Positions 7,101 through 14,786 are shown, numbered from the stretch's first letter. The stretch is DNA of 64,000 nucleotides from Symsagittifera roscoffensis (GCF_963678635.1 NC_087062.1:8841670-8905669); one strand, 5' to 3'. A program made the numbers and translations. Notes: generated by a model not told the origin, from the letters alone.

Positions 7101-9724
7101 TAGCTTTCCCTGACCTTTTAAGCCGAAATGTTCCAATCGCTGATATTAAAAAATATCAAATTGAACATAAAACAATTCCAAATGAAATAAAATTTGTTCT
7201 AGACACCGGAGAACAAATAAATTATTCAGTGCTTCACAAAGAAGACAAAAATACAACACACAACGATTGCTATCCAATCATTGCTCAATTGCATGGTGGG
7301 AAAAGGAAACTTATAGATATAAGTGAAAAAGGTGACTTCAGCATTGAAGAAGCACCAGATTACTATGAAGAATCTTGCAACGCAATCCAGAACATAACAG
7401 ATTTCTTTAAATTTGGCAAACAAATCAACCAAATAAAAAAATTGTCAACTCAAAATATTTACGAAGAAATACCTGAAGAACTTTTCGCTCTGGATGACGA
7501 TCTTGACAACCAAGAGTGGATAGAACTTTGCGAGGGCAATGTCGAACAAAGTCTAATTGACGAGTTTGAACAGGCAAAACAAGATTTTGAAAATAGAACT
7601 AAAATATCAAAGCTAATTGAACCAATTAGCTTGCACTCAGAAAAAGGAAAAAATGATTCACTAGATTTAATCATTAAATTGACAGATTTCGCAAAAACTG
7701 CTGCTCTTGACGTAGAAACAATTGTCCAAGAACAATTAAAAGATCAAGTAATTGAAACTGTCAAAAAATGGGTCAAAAGAGGTACAAAACCAGAAACCAA
7801 ACCTCATCGACATCAAGATAAAGCTATAAGAGCTTATCTTAGACAGTTTGATCTCCTGTTCATTGAAAATCAAAATGAATTATTGTGTATTCATGAATAT
7901 AACGATGATTGCTCACAAACCCCAAAAATATGTTTGCCCCTATCATTATTTCTCAACAGTTTCAAGCTAGCCCATAGTCATCCATTAAGTGGTCATCACG
8001 GAGAATCAAAAACATTAGAAAGTATTAAAAGATACTTTTATTGGCCCGGACTTTATAAATGGGTAAAAATGCTTCTTCACGATTGTCTTGATTGTCAAAA
8101 AAACAAGCCAAAAAGAAAAGATTTAAATGAAGCTCCTTTACAGCAATGGGGTCAACTAGAAACAACACCAATGAAAACAATTCACATTGACCACAAAGGT
8201 CCACTCAGACCAATGAGTAACGGCAAAAACTATTGTTTAGTTGTTGTAGACGCATTTTCTCGATATATACAAGTATATCCTTGCAAACACGCCGATTCAA
8301 AGGAAACAATCAATCTCCTTGAAAAATATATCACATCATTTGGCATTCCACAACAAATCATTCATGATAATGGAAGTGCTTTTATAAGCAATGATTTCGT
8401 TCATTGGTCATTTGAATTAGGTATTACACTTAGACCAAGAACTACATACGCACCATGGACAAACGGCAAAGTTGAGGTCCAAAATAAACATTTAACTCAA
8501 TATTTCAGGCATTTCATAAATGATGCTGGTTCTGATTGGTCAGAACTGACAGACAAATTTGCTTTTGCTCACAACACCGCCGTCAATTCAAGTACTGGTT
8601 ATACGCCATACGAAATCGTATTTGGCATTAAACCACAAATTCCAATAAGCCTAAAACTAGGATTATTTCGTGATAATGATAAACGATGCATATCAGAATA
8701 TTGCACCGGCCTTTCACCTCATGTTCATAGTGAAGAAAGAGTAAAAAATGAGAAAATCGATAAATTACTCCAAAACCGAATATCCTCAGAAATTTTAAAA
8801 AGGGAGAATCTTTTTAAAACAATTTACAGCAATACTTATATACATTGCCGCCGCGTCACTAATCAAGCGCATTATTTTCGAAATCAACATAAGCTAGGTA
8901 AGCCAATCAAAATTGGCAGTAAAGTATTACTGGAAAATAAATCTAAACCGCTTTTAAGGTCCCAAAAGCTGCTACATTTAAGATCTGGCCCATATACTGT
9001 AGTTGAACAAGTAACAGATGTCAACTATAAAATAGAAAACGACACAACCTCAGAGAAAAAAATAGTACACCGTAATCATATTGTTGAATACTTCCCAAAA
9101 GAAAACATAATGCCAAAACTGGTTACTGAATATTCAACCGATCCAATGTCCGATGGTTTTTATAATCATCTAACAAATCGACAAATAGACAATTTTAATC
9201 AGCCAAAAAAGACTGAATTCGCGAATTGTTCCTATTGGCCAGTGATATCTAGTGGATATCAACATATGACAAACCACGATTCTACAATTAGGGAATCTGA
9301 ACAAAATAAGTCGCCAAAACAAAGTTCTGATTCCGGACAGGAAACTATGAACTTAAGGACTTTATTCGAATCAACATCATTTAATCCAGATATACAGCCT
9401 ATTACTAGTTCTACGCCATACCCAAAACGTGTATTAAATGAACTAAGTGAACTCGATGGCCCAAGTAGCTCGCAAAGCCACCGGAACATTAGAACACAGT
9501 TTCATGTTTCACCACCCCAAAATTTTTATCAGCTTTCTAATAATTCAGCAGGATTTTCAAATTATGCTCAGTCCCCAAATAATTCAGAAAACTACTACGA
9601 AAACAGCCTCTATACGCCTATTCCTGAAGTCAGCTCAGAAAGGCCAAAAAGAACTAAACGTCCCACACAAAAATTCGGAAATCCAATTCCATCTAGTCTC
9701 ATATCCAGATTTTCAAAAAAGTAA
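4076..9724 (+). CDS. Pol: protease-macrodomain-RT-RNase H-integrase
   Basis: Pol reads in the -1 frame of gag; the region 4076-4192 is open and probably made by frameshifting. Residues are counted from the first Met at 4193 (1843 aa). Protease: DPGS at 3-6. Macrodomain: about 265-402, TARG1-like (Lys338 in KPTY, Asp373 in GLD). Reverse transcriptase: about 555-770, catalytic Asp649 and YIDD 712-715. RNase H: Asp861, Glu902, Asp929, ending at PDLLSR. Integrase zinc part: His1263, His1268, Cys1298, Cys1301. Catalytic core: Asp1333, Asp1392, Glu1428, with exactly 35 residues between the last two. A GPY motif is at 1599-1601. The last 200 residues are Ser/Asn/Pro-rich, with no domain recognised. 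No stop or frame break inside. Confidence 0.95.
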   Translation, partial: LLKSPKPSEDSNPKARIYLNLYHFATGDTNKNSGLEIEFMVDPGSTCSIINEPTYRELNKIGQKLTLFKSQSKAKTYNGSEIRMLGHTSIVSCFDTDGKYPTNHKVWITEERTVNLLGIDFCHLFLKALYFDIPAVELKSEDGVISYGLLNNDKEYPNVSKIETIRLKDPLYISHRSSHLYKHTAETYFKKGTTFLPHKDTCKTGLIFMNTICVQTEYKLPILIENQQDHPVTINKDVLGYAVTDIQGEEKVYAIQDCDEFTATILNESSEFDSCFMLNTIVNTTQECTSRVYDSCIKYIDFQQQSIFESNMPIAQCISADRAMTQGFAEMVCRRYTKMRDFCSYNNSSVNEIIVYRDSSSGQIIYNLITKERYFQKPTYQSIHYALDEMKHHAIANNIRCIAMPKIACGLDKMDWKEASKIIVDVFRFSGITIYVYVPGWELNSMPALEVFDTESVSEIFEQIGSDIVQACNSEGKLATDFSADAKNLCRPLVRDQFPKYRNKEQNDQLIKFIVSETFKSDEHYTSNQQKIDSTIQFLSEFDFTQSDLSDDEFVDLLQIIIQDIDVYSHHKYDIGKTKHKFHIPLKKDATFKKQRPSKIPIHLRDKLDKLMDELIQAGIIRELNENDDMNSWFVNPVIILPKKDYVKLVLDARYLNSITDTSNCSWPLEPLQVLMTRINGSYFTSSDLSCAYHQVPLTEEAQKLTSFIVGGRQYTYQVGFYGLKPLPNFFSKLMRYAFGPLIKTKKAITYIDDTLLQSKNKNEMFDTIREYHSLLRKANLKAAPDKTFFFLRKVKFLGHVVSEEGLSPIASRIDDIKNLKSPESKTEVLGVLGVMGFYSTYIINFHVDAKCLYELANTENKFQWLPCHEAVFQKLKDRFCHDIANAIPNTDYPFHIHADSSNVGTGCILIQAFPDGKKIVSANSRVFDKAEQKMSPQHRELCGIISALQTYEFYIIGSPFPIYLYCDHRPILFLWSRKGQLSHRFFKYQVVLTKFHNLKIIYTPGTNLAFPDLLSRNVPIADIKKYQIEHKTIPNEIKFVLDTGEQINYSVLHKEDKNTTHNDCYPIIAQLHGGKRKLIDISEKGDFSIEEAPDYYEESCNAIQNITDFFKFGKQINQIKKLSTQNIYEEIPEELFALDDDLDNQEWIELCEGNVEQSLIDEFEQAKQDFENRTKISKLIEPISLHSEKGKNDSLDLIIKLTDFAKTAALDVETIVQEQLKDQVIETVKKWVKRGTKPETKPHRHQDKAIRAYLRQFDLLFIENQNELLCIHEYNDDCSQTPKICLPLSLFLNSFKLAHSHPLSGHHGESKTLESIKRYFYWPGLYKWVKMLLHDCLDCQKNKPKRKDLNEAPLQQWGQLETTPMKTIHIDHKGPLRPMSNGKNYCLVVVDAFSRYIQVYPCKHADSKETINLLEKYITSFGIPQQIIHDNGSAFISNDFVHWSFELGITLRPRTTYAPWTNGKVEVQNKHLTQYFRHFINDAGSDWSELTDKFAFAHNTAVNSSTGYTPYEIVFGIKPQIPISLKLGLFRDNDKRCISEYCTGLSPHVHSEERVKNEKIDKLLQNRISSEILKRENLFKTIYSNTYIHCRRVTNQAHYFRNQHKLGKPIKIGSKVLLENKSKPLLRSQKLLHLRSGPYTVVEQVTDVNYKIENDTTSEKKIVHRNHIVEYFPKENIMPKLVTEYSTDPMSDGFYNHLTNRQIDNFNQPKKTEFANCSYWPVISSGYQHMTNHDSTIRESEQNKSPKQSSDSGQETMNLRTLFESTSFNPDIQPITSSTPYPKRVLNELSELDGPSSSQSHRNIRTQFHVSPPQNFYQLSNNSAGFSNYAQSPNNSENYYENSLYTPIPEVSSERPKRTKRPTQKFGNPIPSSLISRFSKK
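4985..5398 (+). other. TARG1/OARD1-type macrodomain within Pol
   Basis: Pol residues about 265-402 match the TARG1 (OARD1/C6orf130) branch of macrodomains, known in cells as ADP-ribosyl-glutamate hydrolases and O-acetyl-ADP-ribose deacylases. Visible signatures are the start AQCISADRAMTQGFA, the block IIYNLITKERYFQKPTY with the catalytic-type Lys338, and MPKIACGLDKMDW with the catalytic-type Asp373 (Ala replaces the usual Gly before CGLD). It lies between protease and RT, where Gypsy elements normally have only a short linker. Keeping both catalytic residues in an otherwise intact pol implies selection. Possible roles, inferred only: reversing host ADP-ribosylation of element proteins or DNA ends, or binding ADP-ribose. 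Confidence 0.88.
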
Positions 9725-9744
9725 AGACAAATGGATATAAGAAA

Positions 9745-9756
9745 AATAAATTTATT
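9745..9756. terminator. Palindromic poly(A) signal shared by pol and antisense gene
   Basis: AATAAATTTATT gives AATAAA on both strands. On the plus strand it lies 20 bp after the pol stop; on the minus strand it lies 4 bp after the antisense gene's stop. It can serve the two convergent genes. On the sense strand it would also threaten genomic-length RNA unless suppressed, which makes it a possible switch between gag-pol mRNA and full-length RNA. Confidence 0.6.
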
Positions 9757-9760
9757 TTCT

Positions 9761-10442
9761 TTAAATTTCGCCCCAAGGCAACTTTGACTCAAAATTATTC
9801 GCTATTTCATGTATAATTTTATTAGCACACAATAATTCTAGAGTCACTTTTTCGCTACTTTGTCTTGACTGCTTGCTTTTGGCTACTATCTGTAATACCG
9901 GCTCGGGTTGCCACCACGCCATTGTAATCCTTTTTAGCATATCGAGCTTTTCTCGTCCGTTCTCCATGAACATGCTTCTATAGAACTAAAACAACAATAA
10001 AAACATTAGTTTCTAAACGAAACAGAAACATTTATGTCAAAATATAACTGTATTATTGAATTTGTAATCAAATAATCAAAAGTATACTCACATCCTCACC
10101 AAGGAGCAGACCGATCAACTCTATTGAATCGCTGGACAATTGGTCAATTTCCTCCCAACAATTGGACATGATATCGGCATTCCTATCCAAATTGAATTTT
10201 ATTATTTGGGCTGACCACCATTCGGCTTCCCGCAAAAGCGGAACGTCGAACAAATAATTGCCGTTAGTGAATAGTAGGTACTCTACTCTTGAAATAAGGA
10301 GATCTGAATTATACATAAATTCAAATATTTTTTTTCTCTCCTCCTTTCTCTCATTACTTATATCCCAAAGCGGAATACTTTTCAAAGGCTCTAATTTTTC
10401 TGGATACTTGAGCCAGTTATCAGCATCATCTTTTATAGCCAT
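9761..10442 (-). CDS. Antisense two-exon gene between pol and env (unknown protein)
   Basis: Exon 1 is 10442-10092 (117 codons), exon 2 is 9985-9761 (74 codons plus stop), and the intron is 10091-9986 (106 bp). Exon 1 ends at GAT|GTGAGT, a strong donor, and exon 2 follows TTGTTGTTTTAG, a good acceptor. Both junctions are phase 0, so the frame continues. The predicted 191-residue protein is soluble-looking, acidic near its start and Trp-rich (WW at two places), with no signal peptide, membrane span or known motif that I recognise. It runs opposite to the element, like the spliced antisense gene HBZ of HTLV-1, but I see no bZIP. A poly(A) signal follows the stop. Its intron would survive reverse transcription because it is antisense to genomic RNA. 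Confidence 0.7.
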
Positions 10443-10841
10443 ATTTTCAATCAGTTAGTAGTCAATAAATTCAAGACGAAAGCTTCTGCTAAAATACTAA
10501 TTTCTGACCAAATGGTGAGAACATATGGTTATTTGCAAACTCAAAACATATGGTTGAAGCAAACATGCTTATCACTACCGTCCTAACTTGCAAACCAACC
10601 CCCTCCCAACGGCCGTAGACACGTGCCAGTAAAAACAAATACGGCACAGTATAGTATGTCAATTATAACTGAACAGCCGGCTTTGCTAAAACCTGTCTTA
10701 AACAAACAAATTTTATCAGAATCTAATCTATATAAACCAGCAAAAATAAGCCCAGAATCATTCTTTCAAAAACTTCTCAACCTCCAAAACCTTCCTCTGA
10801 TACTTCTCAGCAATTGCAAAAATCAATAAATTTCAAAAATA
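10443..10841. promoter_or_regulatory. Divergent internal promoter region (antisense gene / env)
   Basis: This 400-bp spacer separates the divergent starts of the antisense gene and env. AGAACATATGGT at 10518-10529 is the reverse complement of ACCATATGTTCT in LTR U3 (1790-1801), and a second ACATATGGTT lies at about 10547, so two CATATG E-boxes face the antisense gene. AAGCAAACAT is also shared with the LTR. TATATAAA at 10729-10736 is a TATA box for env. CTTCTCAG at 10803-10810 is a good splice acceptor 31 bases before the env ATG. The shared motif suggests common transcription-factor control with the LTR. Confidence 0.6.
10729..10736 (+). promoter_or_regulatory. TATA box upstream of env
   Basis: TATATAAA lies 106 bp before the env start codon, so a transcript starting near 10760 would have an 80-base leader. 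Complex retroviruses such as foamy viruses use an internal promoter for accessory genes; the same is inferred here. Confidence 0.5.
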
Positions 10842-13061
10842 ATGTCTAAAATCACCGATCTCGAAGAAGGCGAAATAATGGACCTTGATCAATCAACGGA
10901 CCAAATAATCGATGATTTGCTGAGAGTAAGTATAATTTCTATTTTCCGCCGCCGCCAAAAATTGAAACTTTTCTGGTTAGCTATATACGCTCTTTTAATA
11001 TTTCCCCAACAAATCTGCGCTTTTAATCCAGAAGACAATCTCTACGCTAATACAGCAAAAGATCTAAAAATTGCGCATTTTGATTGTCAACTAATGACAT
11101 CGAACAAAATGTTCTCACTTAATAAAGTAGCTCCCTGCAAAATACAACCTGAAAATATCGAAACCACAACTGCCGAGGTTACTCTTTACCAACGGCATTA
11201 TAGCACAAAAATTAACGCGACAATGTGTCGTATAAAACACCAATCTATCCGATGGTTTTGTGATTCTTTCGATTCAAGCGGAATAGACGCTCGCCAAAAT
11301 ATAATCACAACTGATATACACATTTCCCCTGATACTTGTAAGCACGCCGCCGAACGGGGATATGTTAACTTAGGATACTCAGAAAATATTCCTTTTCGCT
11401 TCGACGAAAAAATCGTCACAAATACAAATAGAGGCAAAGTTGATGGCGAATACCACAACGAATGCAGCGATCGTTCTTGGATCCATTTGGATACTTTCGA
11501 ATCATACATGCAAAATATTTCCTTAACTGTCAATCTAAAAGATGGCACCGTTAATAACTGGCAAAACATTCCATTACCTTGTCCTGTATATGAAAACGGA
11601 TGTGAAACAACATCACTCGACCCTTTTGCATATACTTGGAACGAGCCCGAAAATTGCATTTTTTCGGTTCTCAATAAATTCGAAGCAAAAATGATTCGAA
11701 ATGAAGAAAATTATTATATTGTAAAAGACTCTTTTACTAAAATATCCAACCACCATACTCGAGGTAGAGACACTCAACAATTTATGCTAAAAATAGTAAA
11801 TAAACCACAATCTTTATGTGGACACCCAAAAATAGTCTACCCGACCCAATACGAATCGTTGTTCATAGCATACCAAAACGGTTTTAATATGGATACTGGT
11901 TTACAAATAAACCCGAGTGCTAATACAGGAATTATTCATTCGGAGCCAAATTTGACTTACGTAAAATACGCAAAAGATGAAAATTATCCCTTTGCACCGG
12001 GACAAATAGACTACGAAGCTCATCTAGGAACAAAACTAGATTATATTCTTTTTCGAAGCTTTTACATGCTTCGAACTGCCGAATTGGCACTTTTAACGAA
12101 TCAATGTGAGTTAGAACGCTCCATGATTCTCAATACTTTAATGCTCTCTATCGAAAGCCCGCGTTTAGCCGGCTACATTTTGACCCGAAATAGGTCTATG
12201 TTTTTAGAGACCAATGGCAATGTTGCCTGGCTCTATCACTGCCCAAAATTTTATTCTCCATTACAATTAATGGATGCATGCTATAATCGGATACCAATTA
12301 TGTATCGCGAAAAAATTCATTTCGTCGACCCGATCACTCGACAAACTTTTAAATCGGCAGATCAACAAGACTGCTCCGATAAACATTTAAATCTTTATCA
12401 ACTAGATGTTGATAACGATAATTCTTGGATCGAACTCACACCCTCTATTACTAGAGTAAAAGGTCCAGATCTGTTTAAGCCGAAAGAAATTAAACGGCAA
12501 GTAAAACACTCTCTTGCATCTAGTCATGATGCTTCTATTTACACTTATGCACAAATGCAAAAATTTTGGAGCATGATTACTGATCACTCTGAAATGAAGG
12601 GAATTTTACAAAAAGTATCCCAAACTTTTCTTAATGCAAGAAAACACTTCTATCCGGACTCGAGTAGTCAATACGGATCTAAACAAAACATATACTTAGA
12701 TTATCTTATCTCACCTGATTTTTGGAAGAACGAGTACACTCGTGTTTTTGGTACAATACAGTACTATTTAGAAAGATGCGGAATAATATTCGCCTCTTTC
12801 CTTTTCGTCAAGTTTATACTTGACGCTCTTGTATTTGTAATAAAAGTATTACACATACACAAACTAACCGGCCGAACTCTTCATTTCGGAAAAATTATGT
12901 TAGCCGCCTCTTACAATATACTTTTCACTTCTATAGTGACTTCAATATTCGCTAAAATGAGAACGATCAAAATATTGAGCTTGATCATAGGCCTCAGGCA
13001 CCTCAACAAGAGGATTCTGAAAACGAAAATCAGGATAAAATTTATCCTAGACTCCAACTAG
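10842..13061 (+). CDS. Env-like membrane glycoprotein
   Basis: A 739-residue predicted type I membrane glycoprotein in the env position. Residues 1-41 form an acidic leader followed by RRR; residues 42-60 are a signal/anchor segment ending QQICA; then a Cys-rich ectodomain with N-glycosylation sites at 125, 225, 370 and 450. Residues 647-672 form the likely membrane anchor. A dibasic KR at 551-552 could be a processing site, though it is not an ideal furin motif. The segment with CYNRIPIMY (480-488) and FVDPITR (494-500) recalls glycoproteins of chuvirus-like negative-strand viruses captured by other insect retroelements; this is pattern memory, not an alignment. The end of the frame (after about 12956) turns Lys/Ile-rich while the -1 frame becomes protein-like, so the tail may be mis-framed. 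Confidence 0.82.
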   Translation: MSKITDLEEGEIMDLDQSTDQIIDDLLRVSIISIFRRRQKLKLFWLAIYALLIFPQQICAFNPEDNLYANTAKDLKIAHFDCQLMTSNKMFSLNKVAPCKIQPENIETTTAEVTLYQRHYSTKINATMCRIKHQSIRWFCDSFDSSGIDARQNIITTDIHISPDTCKHAAERGYVNLGYSENIPFRFDEKIVTNTNRGKVDGEYHNECSDRSWIHLDTFESYMQNISLTVNLKDGTVNNWQNIPLPCPVYENGCETTSLDPFAYTWNEPENCIFSVLNKFEAKMIRNEENYYIVKDSFTKISNHHTRGRDTQQFMLKIVNKPQSLCGHPKIVYPTQYESLFIAYQNGFNMDTGLQINPSANTGIIHSEPNLTYVKYAKDENYPFAPGQIDYEAHLGTKLDYILFRSFYMLRTAELALLTNQCELERSMILNTLMLSIESPRLAGYILTRNRSMFLETNGNVAWLYHCPKFYSPLQLMDACYNRIPIMYREKIHFVDPITRQTFKSADQQDCSDKHLNLYQLDVDNDNSWIELTPSITRVKGPDLFKPKEIKRQVKHSLASSHDASIYTYAQMQKFWSMITDHSEMKGILQKVSQTFLNARKHFYPDSSSQYGSKQNIYLDYLISPDFWKNEYTRVFGTIQYYLERCGIIFASFLFVKFILDALVFVIKVLHIHKLTGRTLHFGKIMLAASYNILFTSIVTSIFAKMRTIKILSLIIGLRHLNKRILKTKIRIKFILDSN

Positions 13062-13794
13062 TTGATTACAATAATCGACCCGCTGTACCGGTCTAATTTA
13101 TTCTATGTTTTAGGATATGCCAACTGATCTTCTTCAAACTCCACTCGAAGAAGACTTACTCGATTTCGAAAACCTTCTGTCTCTAAATGACCCTATGGAA
13201 ATGCCATCCAAAACAATCAACCCGATTAATCAACCAAAATTGAATACCAATTTTAAAATTCCAAAAGTGAAAAATTCTAATTGCATTCAAAAGAGAAAAG
13301 CAATTGTCCGACCTTTCAAAATTCTCCCCTCTTCTTCAACTAGGAAAAACCTAGAATCTGAAACTGTAATAGTTCACCAATCCGCAAACTCTCTAGAACT
13401 TGAATCAAAAATTGCGATTCAAGTCAAAAAGGAACAAAACCTCAGCCCTAGGAAACCACCAAATTTTGACACCAGTCTAAATTATGCGCTCTCTCCCTTT
13501 ATTAACCGATTTAAAATAGACACCTATCACCCTTACCAAAACGGTAACGGTGCATACCGTCTGGTTAATGCACAACTCCCCCATCAACATATTTGTGTTC
13601 CTGCAGCTTTTATAACTGCCCAAATGCAGACTCCGATCCTTGACTCCTACACGGATCAAGTGCAAAAGAATTACATAAACGACTTAAATCGCATCAATCA
13701 AATGCAGAAAACCATAACGGTGCTCCGGGAAAAAAATAAGGACCTCAGCAATAAATATCTGAGCCTAAAAACCCAGGTGGAAGGAAACTATTAG
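10842..13794 (+). CDS. Spliced accessory protein (env exon 1 joined to 3' ORF)
   Basis: Exon 1 is 10842-10925, the first 28 codons of env. The donor AGA|GTAAGT starts at 10926. The acceptor TTCTATGTTTTAG ends at 13113. Exon 2 is 13114-13794. Both junctions are phase 0, so the frame enters the downstream ORF (Met at 13117, 225 codons) without a break, for 254 residues in all. Exon 1 is acidic (EEGE, DLD, DD). Exon 2 opens with an acidic/hydrophobic segment (EEDLLDFENLLSL) like a transactivation region, has a VKKE sumoylation-type motif, and ends with a predicted coiled coil with heptad Met196-Leu203-Leu210-Leu217. Inferred as a nuclear transactivator-like accessory factor, comparable in position to foamy-virus Tas. 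Unspliced expression from 13117 is the alternative. Confidence 0.65.
12956..13096 (+). other. Possible true env cytoplasmic tail in the -1 frame
   Basis: A 46-codon open stretch in the frame -1 to env starts at 12956, at the A-run GCTAAAATGAG, and stops at 13094-13096. Its composition (Asp/Glu/Asn/Gln/Pro, with a YPRL motif that could be a YxxL sorting or YPxL ALIX-type signal) looks like a real cytoplasmic tail. The env-frame reading of the same DNA is Lys/Arg/Ile-rich as out-of-frame A-rich sequence usually is. A one-base loss in the A-run is the simplest explanation; I see no canonical slippery heptamer. Confidence 0.5.
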
Positions 13795-14233
13795 TTTCAA
13801 GACTATCTATTAACCTCCGTTCTTTTTATTTTTTAACTCCAACTGTGAATTGGCCGCCGCCACTTTACAAAGTATGTATGCTTCTACAATTATAGTCCAG
13901 TATCGCTGATAAGTATATTCGCTAAACCAAATTTGAAAAATTGTATTTGATGTTATATTTCTCAAAAGTATCCAGCTGTGATTTGGCCGCCGCCACTGCT
14001 CTACTCTACATGCACATAGACTACAAGCAGCCATTCTTCAACCGACTACAAGCAGCCATCTATCAACCGACTACACTACAAGCCGCCACTTTACGAACAA
14101 ACTACCAAAATCAGAATAAAAACTTTACGTAAACTTTATTAAAAATTTTTGATGTTTTGTAAATTATATTATGCTTTTAAATTTTTTGTCAACGGGTATC
14201 ACCGTTTAACAATCACCCTATAAGATGGTTGGA
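13795..14233 (+). other. Retroelement 3' untranslated region
   Basis: No gene is seen. An imperfect direct repeat of about 28 bases containing TTGGCCGCCGCCACT occurs at 13839-13866 and 13972-13999, with a shorter AAGCCGCCACTTTACG at about 14079-14095 and two AAGCAGCCAT repeats between. These GC-rich words stand out in an AT-rich element. AATAAA is at 14115-14120. The polypurine tract expected just before the 3' LTR is poor (AAGATGGTTGGA). Confidence 0.6.
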
Positions 14234-14782
14234 TGTTCTGAATTGAAATCAGAAACACAATTATTAAAACTTTTACCATATGTTCTGACTTGAAATCAGA
14301 AACATAATTCTTAAACTTTTACCACATGTTCTGACTTGAAATTATGTGTTTGCTCGGTTGATAAAATATCACCAAAAGCAAACATTACAGCATGTGTTGT
14401 TTCTTTCTGATTGGTTTAACCAACAGATGGAATGCTGAAAATATCAAAATCTATGGTATATAAGCCAAGCGAAAATATACCAAATATCACTTCATCACTT
14501 TCTCAAATCTCATAACCACTCTCATACTGAGACCCCCAACCATCCTAATAACCAAAATCTCAAATCTCTATCTTGATAACTATAAATCCATACCCCAATG
14601 TCTCTTGATATAAAATTGATGTGTGTCCACTATATTTGAAATAATATACCTATTTACGAGTGAAAGAAACTTTGTCTGTTGAATAAGAATAGGAAAGTCT
14701 TAGCAACATTCAGAAAGACCCCTTGTTCTAACTAGCTGCGATTTGGTCGATCGCATAAGTTAAGTCAAGTTAGTTTGGAATA
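14234..14782 (+). repeat. 3' long terminal repeat
   Basis: 549 bp, identical as read to 1749-2297, including the tandem U3 units at 14234-14344 and the TATATAAG box at 14457-14464. It ends 73 bp before the AKAP14 start codon in the same orientation, so transcription from this LTR would run into that gene. Confidence 0.95.
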
Positions 14783-14786
14783 GGGG
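14783..14786. repeat. Target-site duplication, right (GGGG)
   Basis: GGGG directly after the 3' LTR matches the four bases before the 5' LTR. The uninterrupted site would read ...GGAAGGGGAGTTG..., joining the G/A tract to the AKAP14 leader. Confidence 0.75.

Larger units (their letters stand above)
1749..14782 (+). mobile_element. Intact env-containing Ty3/Gypsy-type retroelement
   Basis: A 13,034-bp LTR retroelement in the order LTR, leader, gag, pol (protease, macrodomain, RT, RNase H, integrase), antisense gene, env, accessory ORF, LTR. The two 549-bp LTRs show no difference on base-by-base reading, and GGGG occurs on both sides (1745-1748 and 14783-14786) as target-site duplication. The RT-RNase H-integrase order and the integrase GPY/F motif place pol in the Ty3/Gypsy group. 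Gag and pol are open throughout; only the env tail may carry a one-base lesion. It sits in sense orientation just upstream of AKAP14. The macrodomain, antisense spliced gene and spliced accessory ORF are unusual for this group. Confidence 0.96.

Noticed and set aside
11198-11674. 158-codon minus-strand frame within env
   Set aside because: No splice context or motif, and it overlaps the Cys-rich env ectodomain; unlike the 9761-10442 gene it has no poly(A) signal or promoter features.
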